DNA of 64,000 nt from Branchiostoma lanceolatum (lineage: Eukaryota; Chordata; Leptocardii; Amphioxiformes; Branchiostomatidae). The number at the start of each line of letters is the position of its first letter. The first letter of the stretch is position 1. This document shows, piece after piece, positions 43,987-60,548 of this stretch. Location of the stretch: assembly GCF_035083965.1 (NCBI RefSeq), contig NC_089739.1, positions 12,202,001 to 12,266,000 of the forward strand, written 5' to 3'. Under the pieces are notes generated by a model, which was given only the letters and a program-made list of their open reading frames with translations, was not told the origin of the DNA and ran no database searches. The position numbers and the translations under genes are program-made.

Positions 43987-44810
43987 AAACCTGTCCTACT
44001 CATCAAACTCCATGGCTGAAATGCAAATTCCAAAAATGAATGCCTTTGTCTGGATAAACATTGATGACTCTGCATCTTCATTGAAATGACCACAACAGTA
44101 TCGCTTTTTATGGCTTTAATACTGCTATAAGAGCTAACATCGTTCTAGTACTTCTACACATGGTGGTTCGTACTGAAGGATGGGGGAGGGGGGCGTTATA
44201 TAGCGGTATCACTTCTACCACATATTTTCGCTCTGTGGGCATATTATATCAATTCCAGAGTATGTTACGTTGTTCTGGACACCCAATCACACTAAAAGAC
44301 GTCAAAACCGCCGATGTCTTTGCTTCTAATGGCCCAAAATACAGCATTAGCCACTGTTTACCTTGACAACTTCGATGTGGTGTGTCACCGATTGAGAACT
44401 GTTCTCCCTATATCTCGACTTAATTTGAAGACCTGCCGATTATTTCTGGCTCCGGATGACCCTAAGATAGTCTGGCACCTGATAGGCCTAGTTAGATTAC
44501 CAGTCGATGTCTCTATATGACGCTAGAGAAGGAAATTGTGGAGGACCTACCTTGGCGCGGGCTTTCCAGCGCTCTCTGAAGGCAGTAGTGAGACACCTGA
44601 TGGCGCTGTCCCACGGCTGAGTTTTCCTCGCGAAGGGCTGATAGGTCCGCGCGGCGTCGAATTTGTCTGCGCGTTGCGGCTGATAGGTCCGCGCGGACGG
44701 CTGATTTTTCCGCGGCGCGTCGAATGTGTCTGCGCGTTGCGGCTGATAGATCTCTGCGACCACCGAATGTGTCTGGCCATCCCGTGACGTACGTTATACC
44801 CCGTGATATG

Positions 44811-46287
44811 ACATGTTGGGTTGCCTTGCATGCTCGTTTGAATACTTTCGAGGAAATATTAGAGATGAATGTTTCCTCCACTTAAAAGTGTTCAAATCTG
44901 AGCCACAAAAAAGCCGTATTCATGCTTGTTTCACCTTCGTTCATTTTAGAAAAAGAGTAGTCTCTACCAGACTAACCGCGTCGGCTATAGAGAGAACATT
45001 TGCCGGGGGACTTTGGCCATGGAGGATAACATTCCCATCCGCAGTTACAGGGCTGCAATATTGGACTCTATCTCCATAGCCGACGCCCTTCATACAGTTG
45101 ACTCTATTTGGCCAATTTCTACTATTTTCCCAGCGACCCGAAGAGGCTGGTATGGCAGAGTCTAGAAAAAGAGAGCTATCATGAATATATTCGACTACAC
45201 CGAAAAGAGAGGCAGAAATGCACGTGCTTTTGCTGTTGATAGGTATATAGAATAGCTTATTCATATCACAAATATCCCGTCATAGCAAGCAACTATACGT
45301 ATCTGTCATTGTAAATAATCGGTTAAAAGAGATTTGAATGGGCTGGGGAATTATGGGAAGACCAGTTTTTCGCGCCAAAATATCTGAGTGAACATTTTAG
45401 AAACCACACACACGTAGTTCTTCTCAATTTAATCTCAATAACCATATTCCAATCCTACTCGGCATATAAATGATCCACTTAGACACATTCCACCAAACAA
45501 AACTTTCATATAAGGCTCTCAAAACCCGGATATTCAAAAGAAAAACTGCAACTCTCTGACGCAACATCTAACGTTATGAGCGCTGGAAAGCACTTCAAAT
45601 GTTACACGGTGTATGACGTTGTGTAGGGGGAACTGCTTGTGGTCTGCAAAGGTCACGTCCTTATCAGCCAATGAACAGCCCGAAGTAGTAAGTGGTTCCG
45701 CGTAGTTTGTCACCAAGCCATCGAAAAATTCGTAAACCATGAAAGTTTGAGATCTCTCTTGGGAAGGAAATGGCCAGAGAATTCGAGAGGTTGGAAATAT
45801 AACACGATTTTTGACGGGTTTTGTCCAGTAACCATGGTAACAAAGTACCAATCCCCGTATGAAAATTGCGTATATGCGATATATTGTAACAAATTCCACC
45901 ACATATCAAATTAACGTTGATTTTGAATTTATGTTTAAATTATTATAACTGGTATCTATTTTTAATCATTATTCCCTAGCTGTACTGTAGAAATATAGAT
46001 GACCAAAAATATTCGAGCGTTCTTGTACTGTCCTGTTTTGTAGATAAGATAGTCTTTCTATTTGAGCGTCTAATTCTTTTAAACATTTCTGTTGACTTGA
46101 TTTGCACATTATGATATTCTTTCCTTTCTAACTTTTCCCTTCTTTTCTCTGAGTTCATATTTTCTTATCTGAAACTGAGCATTTGATTCAAAACATGAAG
46201 AAATGTGGCCTACGGTGAATGAGTTCACTTGTTGATTAGATGCACATAAAAACAACACATAGATTTGGCACGGAATTCTTTTCTTAC
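44811..46287. other. Spacer right of the transposon
   Basis: No secure gene. A 48-codon plus-strand frame opens with a good ATG context at 45020 (GCCATGGAGG; MEDNIPIRSYRAAILD..). A minus-strand frame near 45950-46165 looks coiled-coil-like in two overlapping registers (..KRREKLERKEY.. and ..ELDAQIERLSYLQNR..), as if one exon had suffered a frameshift. Neither joins a gene model in phase. Confidence 0.3.
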
Positions 46288-46382
46288 CTTGGGCGCCTGT
46301 TTCTTGTTACGTGTGTGCCGTATGCCGCCTCAATCCTTCTCAGAGTCGGACCAGAAGTTCTCTTGACAACTTGTTTCGGCAT
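46288..46382 (-). CDS. Candidate first coding exon, divergent from RPL11
   Basis: Minus strand: ACCAAGATGCCG start context, 31 codons (MPKQVVKRTSGPTLRRIE, AAYGTHVTRNRRP), then donor CAAG|GTAAGA in phase 2. Basic, no known domain. A possible partner exon with acceptor GCTCAGTTTCAG lies near 46168 but is out of phase as written. It sits ~660 bp from the RPL11 start in the opposite direction, so they could share a promoter region. Confidence 0.35.
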
Positions 46383-47043
46383 CTTGGTCAAAAGATATTC
46401 CTTTGTATTAGCATTTTTCATTTCCGCCCCTCTCTAGCGCCAGCTAACAGTGTTTTGCTGGAGATGTGCATACTTGGACAGATTTGAGCGGATGGAATCT
46501 ACCCCTGGGCACTCACTTGGGTTTTTCGATAGCGGGAATTTGAGCCATTCGGTAGTCGTTCAAACACTGAGGACGGGTTTTGAAGAGCTCTTGGTATTCA
46601 GAAAAGCGGTACAGGTCTTTAGAATATACTACAAACAACTTCACACCACCCACGACGGCACAATTGAGTGTTGAAATCATCTGTACTTTCGAGATGCACA
46701 ACGCTTTACATTGTAATTTGTATGAGTATCCCAAATGTACTGTTATTAACGTTAGGGGTTATTGTATGTAAAGCATCAAAGTGATATCTTCAACTGAGCA
46801 TTTTGCTTGGTTAAAACCTAACATTCACATATTCAATGGTGTTTGATAATGTTTTCCCCATCGTTAGTACTTCAGAGCATATATGATACGTGAAAATAAC
46901 AAGTTAGATGACAAGCAAACACTTCATACCAAAATATTCCATATAACTTTCAATGGTTGAAACGACAGATCAGTTAATAGCGCCATCATGCGACTCGTAA
47001 ACAAACTGCAGAATGTTACTTCATAATTCCCATAGTTCCACGC

Positions 47044-47054
47044 GCTCTCTTTTC
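47044..47054 (+). promoter_or_regulatory. 5'TOP-like start of RPL11
   Basis: GCGCTCTCTTTTC is a C-led pyrimidine run ~12-20 bases before the ATG. This is the usual terminal oligopyrimidine start of ribosomal-protein mRNAs, which links translation to growth signals. The exact start base is inferred. Confidence 0.55.
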
Positions 47055-47065
47055 ACGAAATCAAG

Positions 47066-52279
<5,214 letters not shown>

Positions 52280-53274
52280 GCCCCCCATCGGAGAAGGACG
52301 TTCTGTCGTATTGTCTGTAGACTTGTGTAATAAACCAAACTTCTATCTACACAACATTGGTGGATTCTTTGTGTACAAGTATCTCTTATGTTGTATGTGA
52401 AAATGTGAGTTGAGCAAGTGTGAATGAGTGTGTGTGTGCGCGTGTGTTTGTGTTAGTGTGTGTGTGTCAGCAAGTGTGATGGATTTATTGGAAAATTTCT
52501 GTCATTGGGCAACTCAAGGTATCACACACATTTAACATCAACTGCACACGGAAAGTAATGCTAACTTACATGCTTCTGTCATAATAGGGGGAGGTACTAT
52601 TTCAAAAGTGCAGTTTTTGCTGAAATACGCACCTAGAAATACGGAGACGGTCTATCTGAATATGAAAATGTAAAAAAAATTGGGTAATTGTTTTCAATAT
52701 TAACCCCCCTGTACATACCCCCAGAAGTTTGTACCGTAACTATATACTAAAGTATTAAAAGGTAATATGCAAACATACTAGTAATTAATCCCTAAAAGTA
52801 TTAGCACATTGAGGTCAAAAGACATTACAGTGAGTATCAGAACTCCAAATCTATTCTCCACACAGAATAGACCCCTATTGCAAAAATGGACTATTCCCAT
52901 TACAACATGTGCAAACTTAAGGTATGTACAGGGGGGTTAGAGTCCAATGATTGCCCAAATTTTGGTACGTCTGTGCCTAGATAGACCATCTCCATATTTT
53001 GAATTGCGTATTTTACAAAGTTGGTAATACCCCTCTAGTCATAACGCAATGAGATTCTCTGCTTTAATCCAAAGACTGTTGCAGTCGAGCTGCAGAAACA
53101 CTTGTAGAAGGCAGATTGACATTTCAGAAGCTATTTGCAGGGGCAGAATCTTGCAAGGTATTGTCCGTATAATTGTGAAGGAAGGAATGTAGAACTTTTG
53201 CAACACACTTTTCCAACCATTCGTTCTTAACATCTGAAATTCAACACCGTTCGCTCGTATTCAAGATTGACACA

Positions 53275-53481
53275 ATGAACAAAGACAACAGTGCAAGTTC
53301 AACCATTTATTCTATGCAGTATCAGTTTCGTAGAAGCCACTTCAAAGACAAAATCCTGACTAACAATGCCACTTGTAAAACTATCGCTCAAGTCATCAAC
53401 AGAAAGAATACATTGTATCATCTAATTGGGACTCATGCATTGGCTTTTGCCCTAAGAGTCCATCTTGAAACCTGTACCTAA
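53275..53481 (+). other. Short plus-strand ORF conserved in both duplication units
   Basis: MNKDNSASSTIYSMQYQFRR .. INRKNTLYHLIGTHALAFAL, 68 codons here and 59 codons at 59607-59789. The frame is kept in both units with few replacements, but the second is shortened by a stop. It lies in the probable 3' UTR region of the minus-strand GTPase, so conservation may simply reflect recent duplication. Confidence 0.2.
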
Positions 53482-54201
53482 CAAAATGGAATAATCTTAA
53501 ATGATTTTAAGCTGCTCAATGTTCCAACCAGAACACTAATTAAGTTCAAGTAATATCGATGCAAATCAAAGTTGGTTGTAATTAAAATTTTGAGTATACA
53601 TAAATGTATGGTTTGCTCACATTGTCTAGATATAAGTGGCCTCCTTCAGTAAATATTGACTATGGTAAAAATAAAAATCCTAATTGATGTCAGCCGTACA
53701 GCATCTGCTATGACTAAACAGTCCTATATGAGAATTGACAGTCGATGATCTTTTCTGTATAGATACTCAAATAATTATAAATCAGATCAATACATGCAAA
53801 ACAAGGGTGCACTATAACTAGATCATTTAGTATATTACATAACATAGAACAGCATTATACAACATGCAGTGGTTAAGTTGGTTAATATGCTTGAATAAAA
53901 ACATCATCTAATTTTATGAGCAAAGATAAATGTATTTATATCCTTAACATTCATAGAGTGTGTCTCAAGTTCTGACATAATCAATTTCACTTTCTGAAGC
54001 TTCTGAAATAACTAAATCTAGTTAACATCCACATGCTCACTACTTTGTATTTGTAACATTACTAGCCAAACGTCTTTACTACATGTACCTCTGCAATTTA
54101 TCAAAGATTCTTGGTTAGTTAATTCATAAGCCAAAATGCAAACGTTTTTGATAAAATTCTGTTTGCTCCAACGTCGAGTACAAAGAACAAAAAGCCCTCA
54201 G

Positions 54202-57200
54202 TCAGCGCTTTACAGTCAAGGCATAATCAAACAGATCGCTGGCGCACTCCTGCATACGTGAAATCAATACATCCAGGACTTCCAACATTCTTTCTTGGTT
54301 AGATGAAGCATTAAAAGCAGCTCCAATTATAGGAATGGAAAATGTCACGAAAAACTCGCCGAAACTGGTCTCTAAGCCTAGCTCTCTACAAATGTCATTC
54401 ACAACTGCCAATGCCTCATGCCTATTGAGATCTTCTGCCCCGGCCATCAATCTGGTCGACACGAACTCCTTGAGATCATGCGGACTCTTCTTGGTCATCT
54501 TGGCCAGTTGTTCCACTGCATCTTCTGTCAGGTCAAAGGCCTCTTTGTAGTTTTCATACGCCGAAGAAAGGGCACCTGTAATAGGTGAGATGATAACTTA
54601 ATCTGACCGAGCAAATAGCAACTTTTATTCCTGATATAGTGTGCACACGTTCATGGCACTATGTCATGATAAACATATATAACAGAATAAACAAAAAGTT
54701 TTACTCTATAATAAGAACGCTATTCAGAAAATGACACAGCTCCATCATTCTACCGGTACGTTGTGGCCGATTGAGAATCTGAAGTACTTTTTTTCCAGGA
54801 ATCAAACGAGTTCAACACAATTGCATTAATTTCTTCTGCATTTGTTTTAAAAAATTATCAACTTCAAACAGCACCTTTTGGTACGATTTACAAGGGATAT
54901 TTGGTGTTTTTTGGCGACACCTCAGGAGCGAGCCAAATTGGTATATATTGTGTGCAGTTTGTAAGAATTCTAGGTATTGCACAGGAATGTGAAATCCCAC
55001 GGGACGATAACTCAAGAATGCCTGGATGTATTGTCTTCATGTTTTGTAGTTGGGTAGGTCTGTGTGAGACCTTGAAATAATTGGGGTTTGGGCCCCCTAG
55101 CGCCTTTTACGCTACTGCAGGGGAACTTTCGCTTTTCAAATCTTGTGTTCTGAACATGCTATTGTCATGGTATTTTAGTGATTGATAGCTCTTTGTTGGG
55201 AAAATAGGTCCTGTAGATTTGGACCCCCTAGCGGCTTTTTGTGGAACTGCAGGAGCTGATTTGGTCTCAAACTTTGAAAGAATGTAACGCAAGAAGGGGC
55301 TGACGGATCGTCAAAATTTTTGGTGTGTAGATAGCTTAAGTCATGAATTACATAATCATATGCCAATTATGCAAATCCATATCTGATATGCATAATTAAT
55401 AAGGAAAGTTTATAAAGTAGCTGCATTTCAAGATAGGACTCTCAAACACATGAAATGTGTAACTGAGAAAGAGATAAATATCGATAGATATCAATTATGA
55501 AAATCTCTACTTCATTTGCATAATCAATGACAAAATACTATAAATCCATAGTGGTAAATGATGGGGATTTCAATCTTGCACCATTTGGAAGTTAGTAAAT
55601 GTGGCCAGTATTACACACAAATCTTGCTTGAGGGCCTCATTTACATAATTTATGAGGAAATGGTACGATATCCTCCTTTGTGAAAACAAGACTTTCATAC
55701 ATTGGACAACTTGTTTTATTTGGGTAGAGAATGTGATCAACTGTTATGATTATGCGAGGTCCTTATTTGCATGTGGGCTAAAAAACGGAAACATTAACAG
55801 AGACCATCGTCGCCATGGCAACATCATTTTTTGTTGCCAATCTTGTTTTAAATGCTAAGATTAATGAATATTTATTGTCACCTACGCCAAACAGCAACAG
55901 CGCCAACAAAAGGAACGTAGGTTCCTCTAGTTGCTGTCAAGGCGATGAATTCCATCTGGCTCCGGAGCACGTCTCCCCTTTCCTTGATGGTGTTCTTGGA
56001 GAAGTCGCGGCAGGTGTTGATGACCACCATCTTCTGTAAAGCACCCAAACCGTCGAACATCGTCTTCTTGAACTTCGGGATGTCCCAAGATCCCTTTAGC
56101 ACGTACTCAAGGTGACAGCTGATGATGAAGACATCCCTGGATCTTACTTCACCTTCCCATCCCGCCACCTTCAGGACGTCTATGTAGTCCTCGCGGAGCT
56201 CCTCCATCAAGTTGGCCACCGCTTCTGTTTCTTTCTTTCCTTCAAAATATTCGGGATCGTCGTTCTTCTTGTCCGCCAAATCTTTGTCAAACTGAGACCT
56301 GACGAACAGCACCGTTTTGTTCATGTCCCGGGCCTTCATGCCGATCTGCACGGCGTTGTGCTGGATACGACCGCTGCTGAAGACCAGGAAGAGGTGGCAT
56401 GCCTCCATCTTCTCCCCAAACTCGATGAGATACTGTTCGATGTTGAAGTCGCTCTTGTCTGAGGTTCCCTTCTTCAGGAATACACCAGGAAAGTCGACGA
56501 AGACAATGCCAGGGCGCTTTGGATGGGGATACTCGGTGGCTTCAGATGTAGTATGACCAAGGCCGGTCTTCGCTGCACCCTTCTGCTTTGGCTTCAGCTC
56601 GCGGATGGAGTTGATGAAAGTGCTCTTCCCTGCTCCAGGATCGCCCACGATGCCTACTTTCACTTTCACTTCCTTCCAAGCCTCAATGTTTTTAGTTGCG
56701 TACTCTTGGATCTTCTTCAGCATCTCTGTTTTAGCACCGCCAGGAGCGGATGCCAAGCTTTCCAATATTTTCTGTTGCTCTTCGTCTAGTTCTCCATTGA
56801 TCTCCCTAGTGATTGACGAAGCAATGAATAATCACAAAAATGATTAAATATGATACACTATACACAAACACGCACACACGCACACACACACACACACACA
56901 CTCACACTCACACACACAAACAACCACAAAAATACATACACATAAACACACACTCGTACAAACCATCATCACCTCGTACAAACACACGCACGCACACACA
57001 CACGCACAGAGATGCACAAACACACACACACTAATACACACCCACAGATACACACACTCATATCATAAGCACACACAAACGCACATATACACACACTGAC
57101 AAACTAACTAACACACACACTCATCCGCCCCCCTCACACACACACACATACACAGAGAGATACACACAGATACGCAAAGAGATGCACAAGCACAAACACA

Positions 57201-57258
57201 CGCGCGCACACACACACACACACTGACAAACTAATGACACACACTCATACCCCCCCTC

Positions 57259-57308
<50 letters not shown>

Positions 57309-57348
57309 CATTTGCTTACACTACTGGATCCTCCTCGAGACTCGCCAT
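54202..57348 (-). CDS. IRG-like GTPase, copy 1
   Basis: Probable immunity-related GTPase: a dynamin-like large GTPase of ~47 kDa that acts on pathogen-containing vacuoles in vertebrates. Exons 57320-57348, 55886-56805, 54202-54575 (phases 2, 1, end); 440 aa. Start MASLEEDPVV from a 29-nt first exon. An N-terminal helical segment precedes the G domain. P-loop GDPGAGKST at residues 64-72, G3 VDFPG ~114-117, G4 region FVRSQFDKDL ~177-186, then VFIISCHLEYV and SWDIPKF, which recalls the IRG stretch after G5 (..FPKL). A C-terminal helical domain (ALSSAYENYKEAFDLTEDAV .. FGEFFVTFSIPIIGAAF) follows in exon 3, as in IRGs. The G4 motif has Gln where the family usually has Lys. No signal peptide, no membrane segment, no frame break. 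Its neighbour 60549-62521 is a tandem paralogue. Confidence 0.9.
54912..55850. mobile_element. ~940-bp insertion in GTPase copy 1 intron 2
   Basis: Absent from unit 2, where flanking sequence runs straight from GGGATATTTGGTTGGG to GTAAGATTAATGAATG. The insert includes ACTCAAGAATGCCTGGATG .. GGGCCCCCTAGCG, which recurs in inverse orientation near 23760-23870, so it belongs to an interspersed family. No coding capacity. Ends and target duplication are not sharp. Confidence 0.6.
56862..57302. repeat. CA-rich microsatellite in GTPase copy 1 intron 1
   Basis: ~440 bp of (CA)n with interruptions (CACGCA, TACA, CTCA), ending 17 bp before the first-exon donor. Corresponds to the shorter tract at 62264-62478. 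Confidence 0.9.
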
Positions 57349-58883
57349 TGCTGATGATAGTTAAACTTCCTAGTTGCGCAACGACCTAAAGTACAAATTA
57401 AAAATTTTATTAGCGTCATTGGCAAAGTCGAGAGTGGATCATGAGGTGGCACATTCAAGGGGCTGTTGTAAAACATGGCTATGATTTTCACTCTGCTGTT
57501 CTTGGCCTTTTTCACTCAAATTTCCAGAGGACAGGTGTTCTGTTAAATTGACATAACTTACAAGAAGAAGAATCATGTACGACAGGTCTATGTTGGCTCT
57601 ACAGCATATCATGTCATATCCCATATCGTGGCGTCGCGTTGGTGTAGTGGCAGGGCAAAGTAGGGAATAATTGGCCAGGAGAGACAAAGGCCAAGAACTG
57701 AAACTGCCCAACGGGACAATATCGACACATGGAAGAGTCTAGTCGTTTTCCAAAAATGCTATAGCAACACATGTACAGCGTTAGATATTAAAACTCAGTG
57801 TTATTATCTTCACCACTAATGTGATTGCTTCTTTTGTTCCCACACCCACCCTATTCAACATATTATGAAAATGAAAAATGAATAATTGATGCCGCTCAGT
57901 ACAACCCACTGCTGTCAGATGGCTTCTCGTCAGTTCGTCTGGAAACCCATAATGTGTCTGTGTCTATATGTAGCCGGTATAACCGCCATTCGGCGTACAC
58001 ACCAGCTTTGCAGGCACGCGGCCGGCACGACAGGGGCTGGTTATATTACACTGAACAGCCTGTCACATTCAACTTTTGCACATACATCTGTCTGCAATCG
58101 TTTTTAAAGCTATCCAGCGAATATGCCTCTACTGTACTTGGTGATAAAGAATTCTACCCTACGATAGTTGTAGAAAATACGAAACACATCAATCCTAGGT
58201 TGATAACTTTGGTACTTGGCCTTTTTTGGAGCTGGTACTGTACTAGATACTTGTTAGTCGTCACGTCTACCAGTGGGGCGGGTAGCCGTCTCAAATGAAC
58301 AGGCCTATGCGTCCAAAGTGAATACTTTAACAGCGTAAATTGGGATGTTTTCATGTTCACATAGGTAGTTACCATTACTAGGCTTACCTGGCGTTGACAG
58401 TGAATGCCACTTTCGTCCTGCGAATAAGCCCTTGTCATGTTAAAAAAAAGCACTAACTTTATGAAAGACGGTAAACGTAGTTTTTGATCACTTCAGCAAC
58501 TCCTAAAGATACTGACCTTTTCTAGACAAAAGATAGTCGCCTGCTGGTGGATCACTGTCGGCTGCAGCCGCCTCACACCGTGACCTCAACGGTAACAAAG
58601 GATCTGAAGTGTGACTTGTGTTGATCACCATATATGGAACCAACTACTGTATTTGGAGTTGTGACGTAGTCATATGTTACGTATGTTACAAATAACATGT
58701 TGTTTTAAATTGGCATTGTGACGTAGTTTCGAACACGTGACTTTGCTTAGAATGATACCTGTACGTGAGGTTGCCACCCAAATGTACTAAAGCTGGGTAG
58801 GTGATTCAAGTGTGTTTAATTTTGTTCAAGATCCTTATATCTGGAAACATGTCAGTGGTCTCTTTTAGTGTCTGTCCAGACTT
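57349..58883. other. Upstream region of GTPase copy 1, with possible 5' UTR exons
   Basis: No coding exon. On the minus strand, acceptor-like TTTGTACTTTAG precedes the start codon by ~45 bp. Two donor-like sites are conserved in both units: GCCAG|GTAAGC (exon edge 58388; 63561 in unit 2) and AAAAG|GTCAGT (58517; 63689). These suggest one or two untranslated exons upstream. A tRNA-like fragment GTTGGTGTAGTGGCAGG near 57640 lacks a B-box. Confidence 0.4.
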
Positions 58884-58995
58884 GTCATATCTAGTGGGTT
58901 TTCACATTAAGACTTATTATATCCAGTGGTTTTTTTTTCTATTCTCTCAAAGATTTATTTGAAAATTAAACATGTTCCTTCTTTTTCCGTTCCAG

Positions 58996-59025
58996 TATGA
59001 TGGCATCCTGCTCCCAGGGAAGTAA
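58996..59025 (+). pseudogene. Orphan duplicate of RPL11 last exon
   Basis: TCCGTTCCAG acceptor, then TATGAT.. encoding YDGILLPGK and TAA, the same peptide as the true exon at 52250-52279 (one silent change). The 3' flank is also duplicated, with the polyA signal changed to ATTAAA near 59090 and a poly-C tract of ~20 at 59027-59047. The other five RPL11 exons are not present here. Either dead, or an alternative 3' end for RPL11. Confidence 0.85.
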
Positions 59026-60548
59026 GCCCCCCCCCCCCCCCCCCCCCAGCGGACAAGGACGTTTTGTCGTATTGTCTGTAGACTCGTGTATTAAACCAAA
59101 CTTCTGTATACACAACATTGGTGCATCCTTTGTGTATCTTTTGTGTTGTATGTGAAAATGTGAGTTGAGCAAGTGTGAAAGAGTGAGTGTATGTTTGTGT
59201 GAGCAAGGGTGTGTTTGTATGTGTGAGCAAGTGTGTGTGTGTGAGCATTTGTGAGGGAGTTAATAGGAAGTTTCCTTATCATTATGCAACTAATGAATTA
59301 TGTAACTCTACTCTTTTCATTCATATCCACACATTTAACATTAACTGCCCACGGAAAATAATCTTGACCTACAATACTACATGCTTCTGTCATAACGCAA
59401 CAAGATTTGCTGGTTTGATCCAAAGACTGCTGCAGTCGAGCTTGTGACATTGCTGAAGGTATTTGTGGGGGCAGCATCTTGCAAGGTATTGTCCTTATAA
59501 TTGTGAAGGGATATGTACATATAGAACTCTAGCAACACTGTATTCCAGCCATTCGTTCTTTATATCTGACATTCAACACCGTTCGCTCGTATTCAAGATT
59601 GACACAATGAACAAAGACAACAGTGCAAGTTCAACCATCTATTCTAAGCAGTATCAGTTTCGTAGAAGCCACTTCAAAGACAAAATCCTGACTAACAATT
59701 CCACTTGTAAAACTATCGCTCAAGTCATCAACAGAAAGAATACATTGTATCATCTAATTGGGACTCATGCATTGGCTTTTGCCCTATGAGTTCCTAACAA
59801 AATGGAATAATCTTAAATGATTTTTAAGCTGCTCAATGTTACAACCAGAGCACTAATCAAGTCCAAGTAACGATACACAATCAAAGTTGTTTGTAATCAA
59901 AATTTTGAGTATACATTGATGTATGGTTCGCTCACATAGTCTGTCTAGATATAAATGGCCTCCTTCAGTCAATATTGACTATGGTACATTTTTGTAAAAA
60001 TAAAAATAAAAATCCTAATTGATGTCAGCCGTACAGCATCTGCTATGACTAAACAGTCCTATATGAGAATTGACAGTCGATGATCTTTTCTGTATAGATA
60101 CTCAAATAATTATAAATGAGATCAATACATGCAATACAAGGGTGCACTATAACTAGATCATTTAGTATATTACATAACATAGAACAGCATTATACAACGT
60201 GCAGTGGTTAAGTTGGTTAATATGCTTGAATAAAAACATCATCTAATTTTATGAGCAAAGATAAATGTATTTATATCCTTAACATTCATAGAGTGTGTCT
60301 CAAGTTCTGACGTAATCAAATTCACTTTCTGAAGCTTCTGAAATAACTAGATCTAGTTAGCATCCACATGCTCACTACTTTGTATTTGTAACATTACTAG
60401 CCAAACGTCTTTACTACATGTACCTCTGCAATTTATCAAAGATTCTTGGTTAGTTAATTCGTAAGCCAATATGCAAACGTTTTTGATAACACTGTTCGCT
60501 CCAACGTCGAGTACACAGAACAAAAAGCCCTCAGTCATGATCAGCGCT

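Larger units (their letters stand above)
41580..44805. mobile_element. 3226-bp DNA transposon with ~628-bp terminal inverted repeats
   Basis: 41580-42207 and 44178-44805 are near-perfect reverse complements (position p pairs with 86385-p). Ends are CACGGGGTATAACG .. CGTTATACCCCGTG. ATATG is duplicated at 41575-41579 and 44806-44810. The arms contain short sub-terminal tandem repeats built on TATCAGCCGCAACGCGCAGA. The interior has no recognisable transposase; it carries a zinc-finger relic (minus strand, 43320-43512) and a short plus-strand frame (..EVDDVWVTEDNIGIDD.. near 42520-42680). CAC ends with a 5-bp duplication fit the Transib/RAG-like group, but other CAC-ended groups remain possible. 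Confidence 0.85.

Noticed and set aside
41605-44831. Matching pairs of 70-90 codon frames at both ends of the transposon
   Set aside because: They are mirror images because the terminal inverted repeats are identical; their content follows the sub-terminal repeats and not a protein family.
56840-57303. THTHTH- and VCVCV-type frames
   Set aside because: They are translations of CA microsatellites in a GTPase intron.
57635-57660. tRNA-like segment GCGTTGGTGTAGTGGCAGG (also near 62800)
   Set aside because: Only an A-box-like head is present; there is no anticodon arm or B-box, so it is at most a truncated SINE head.
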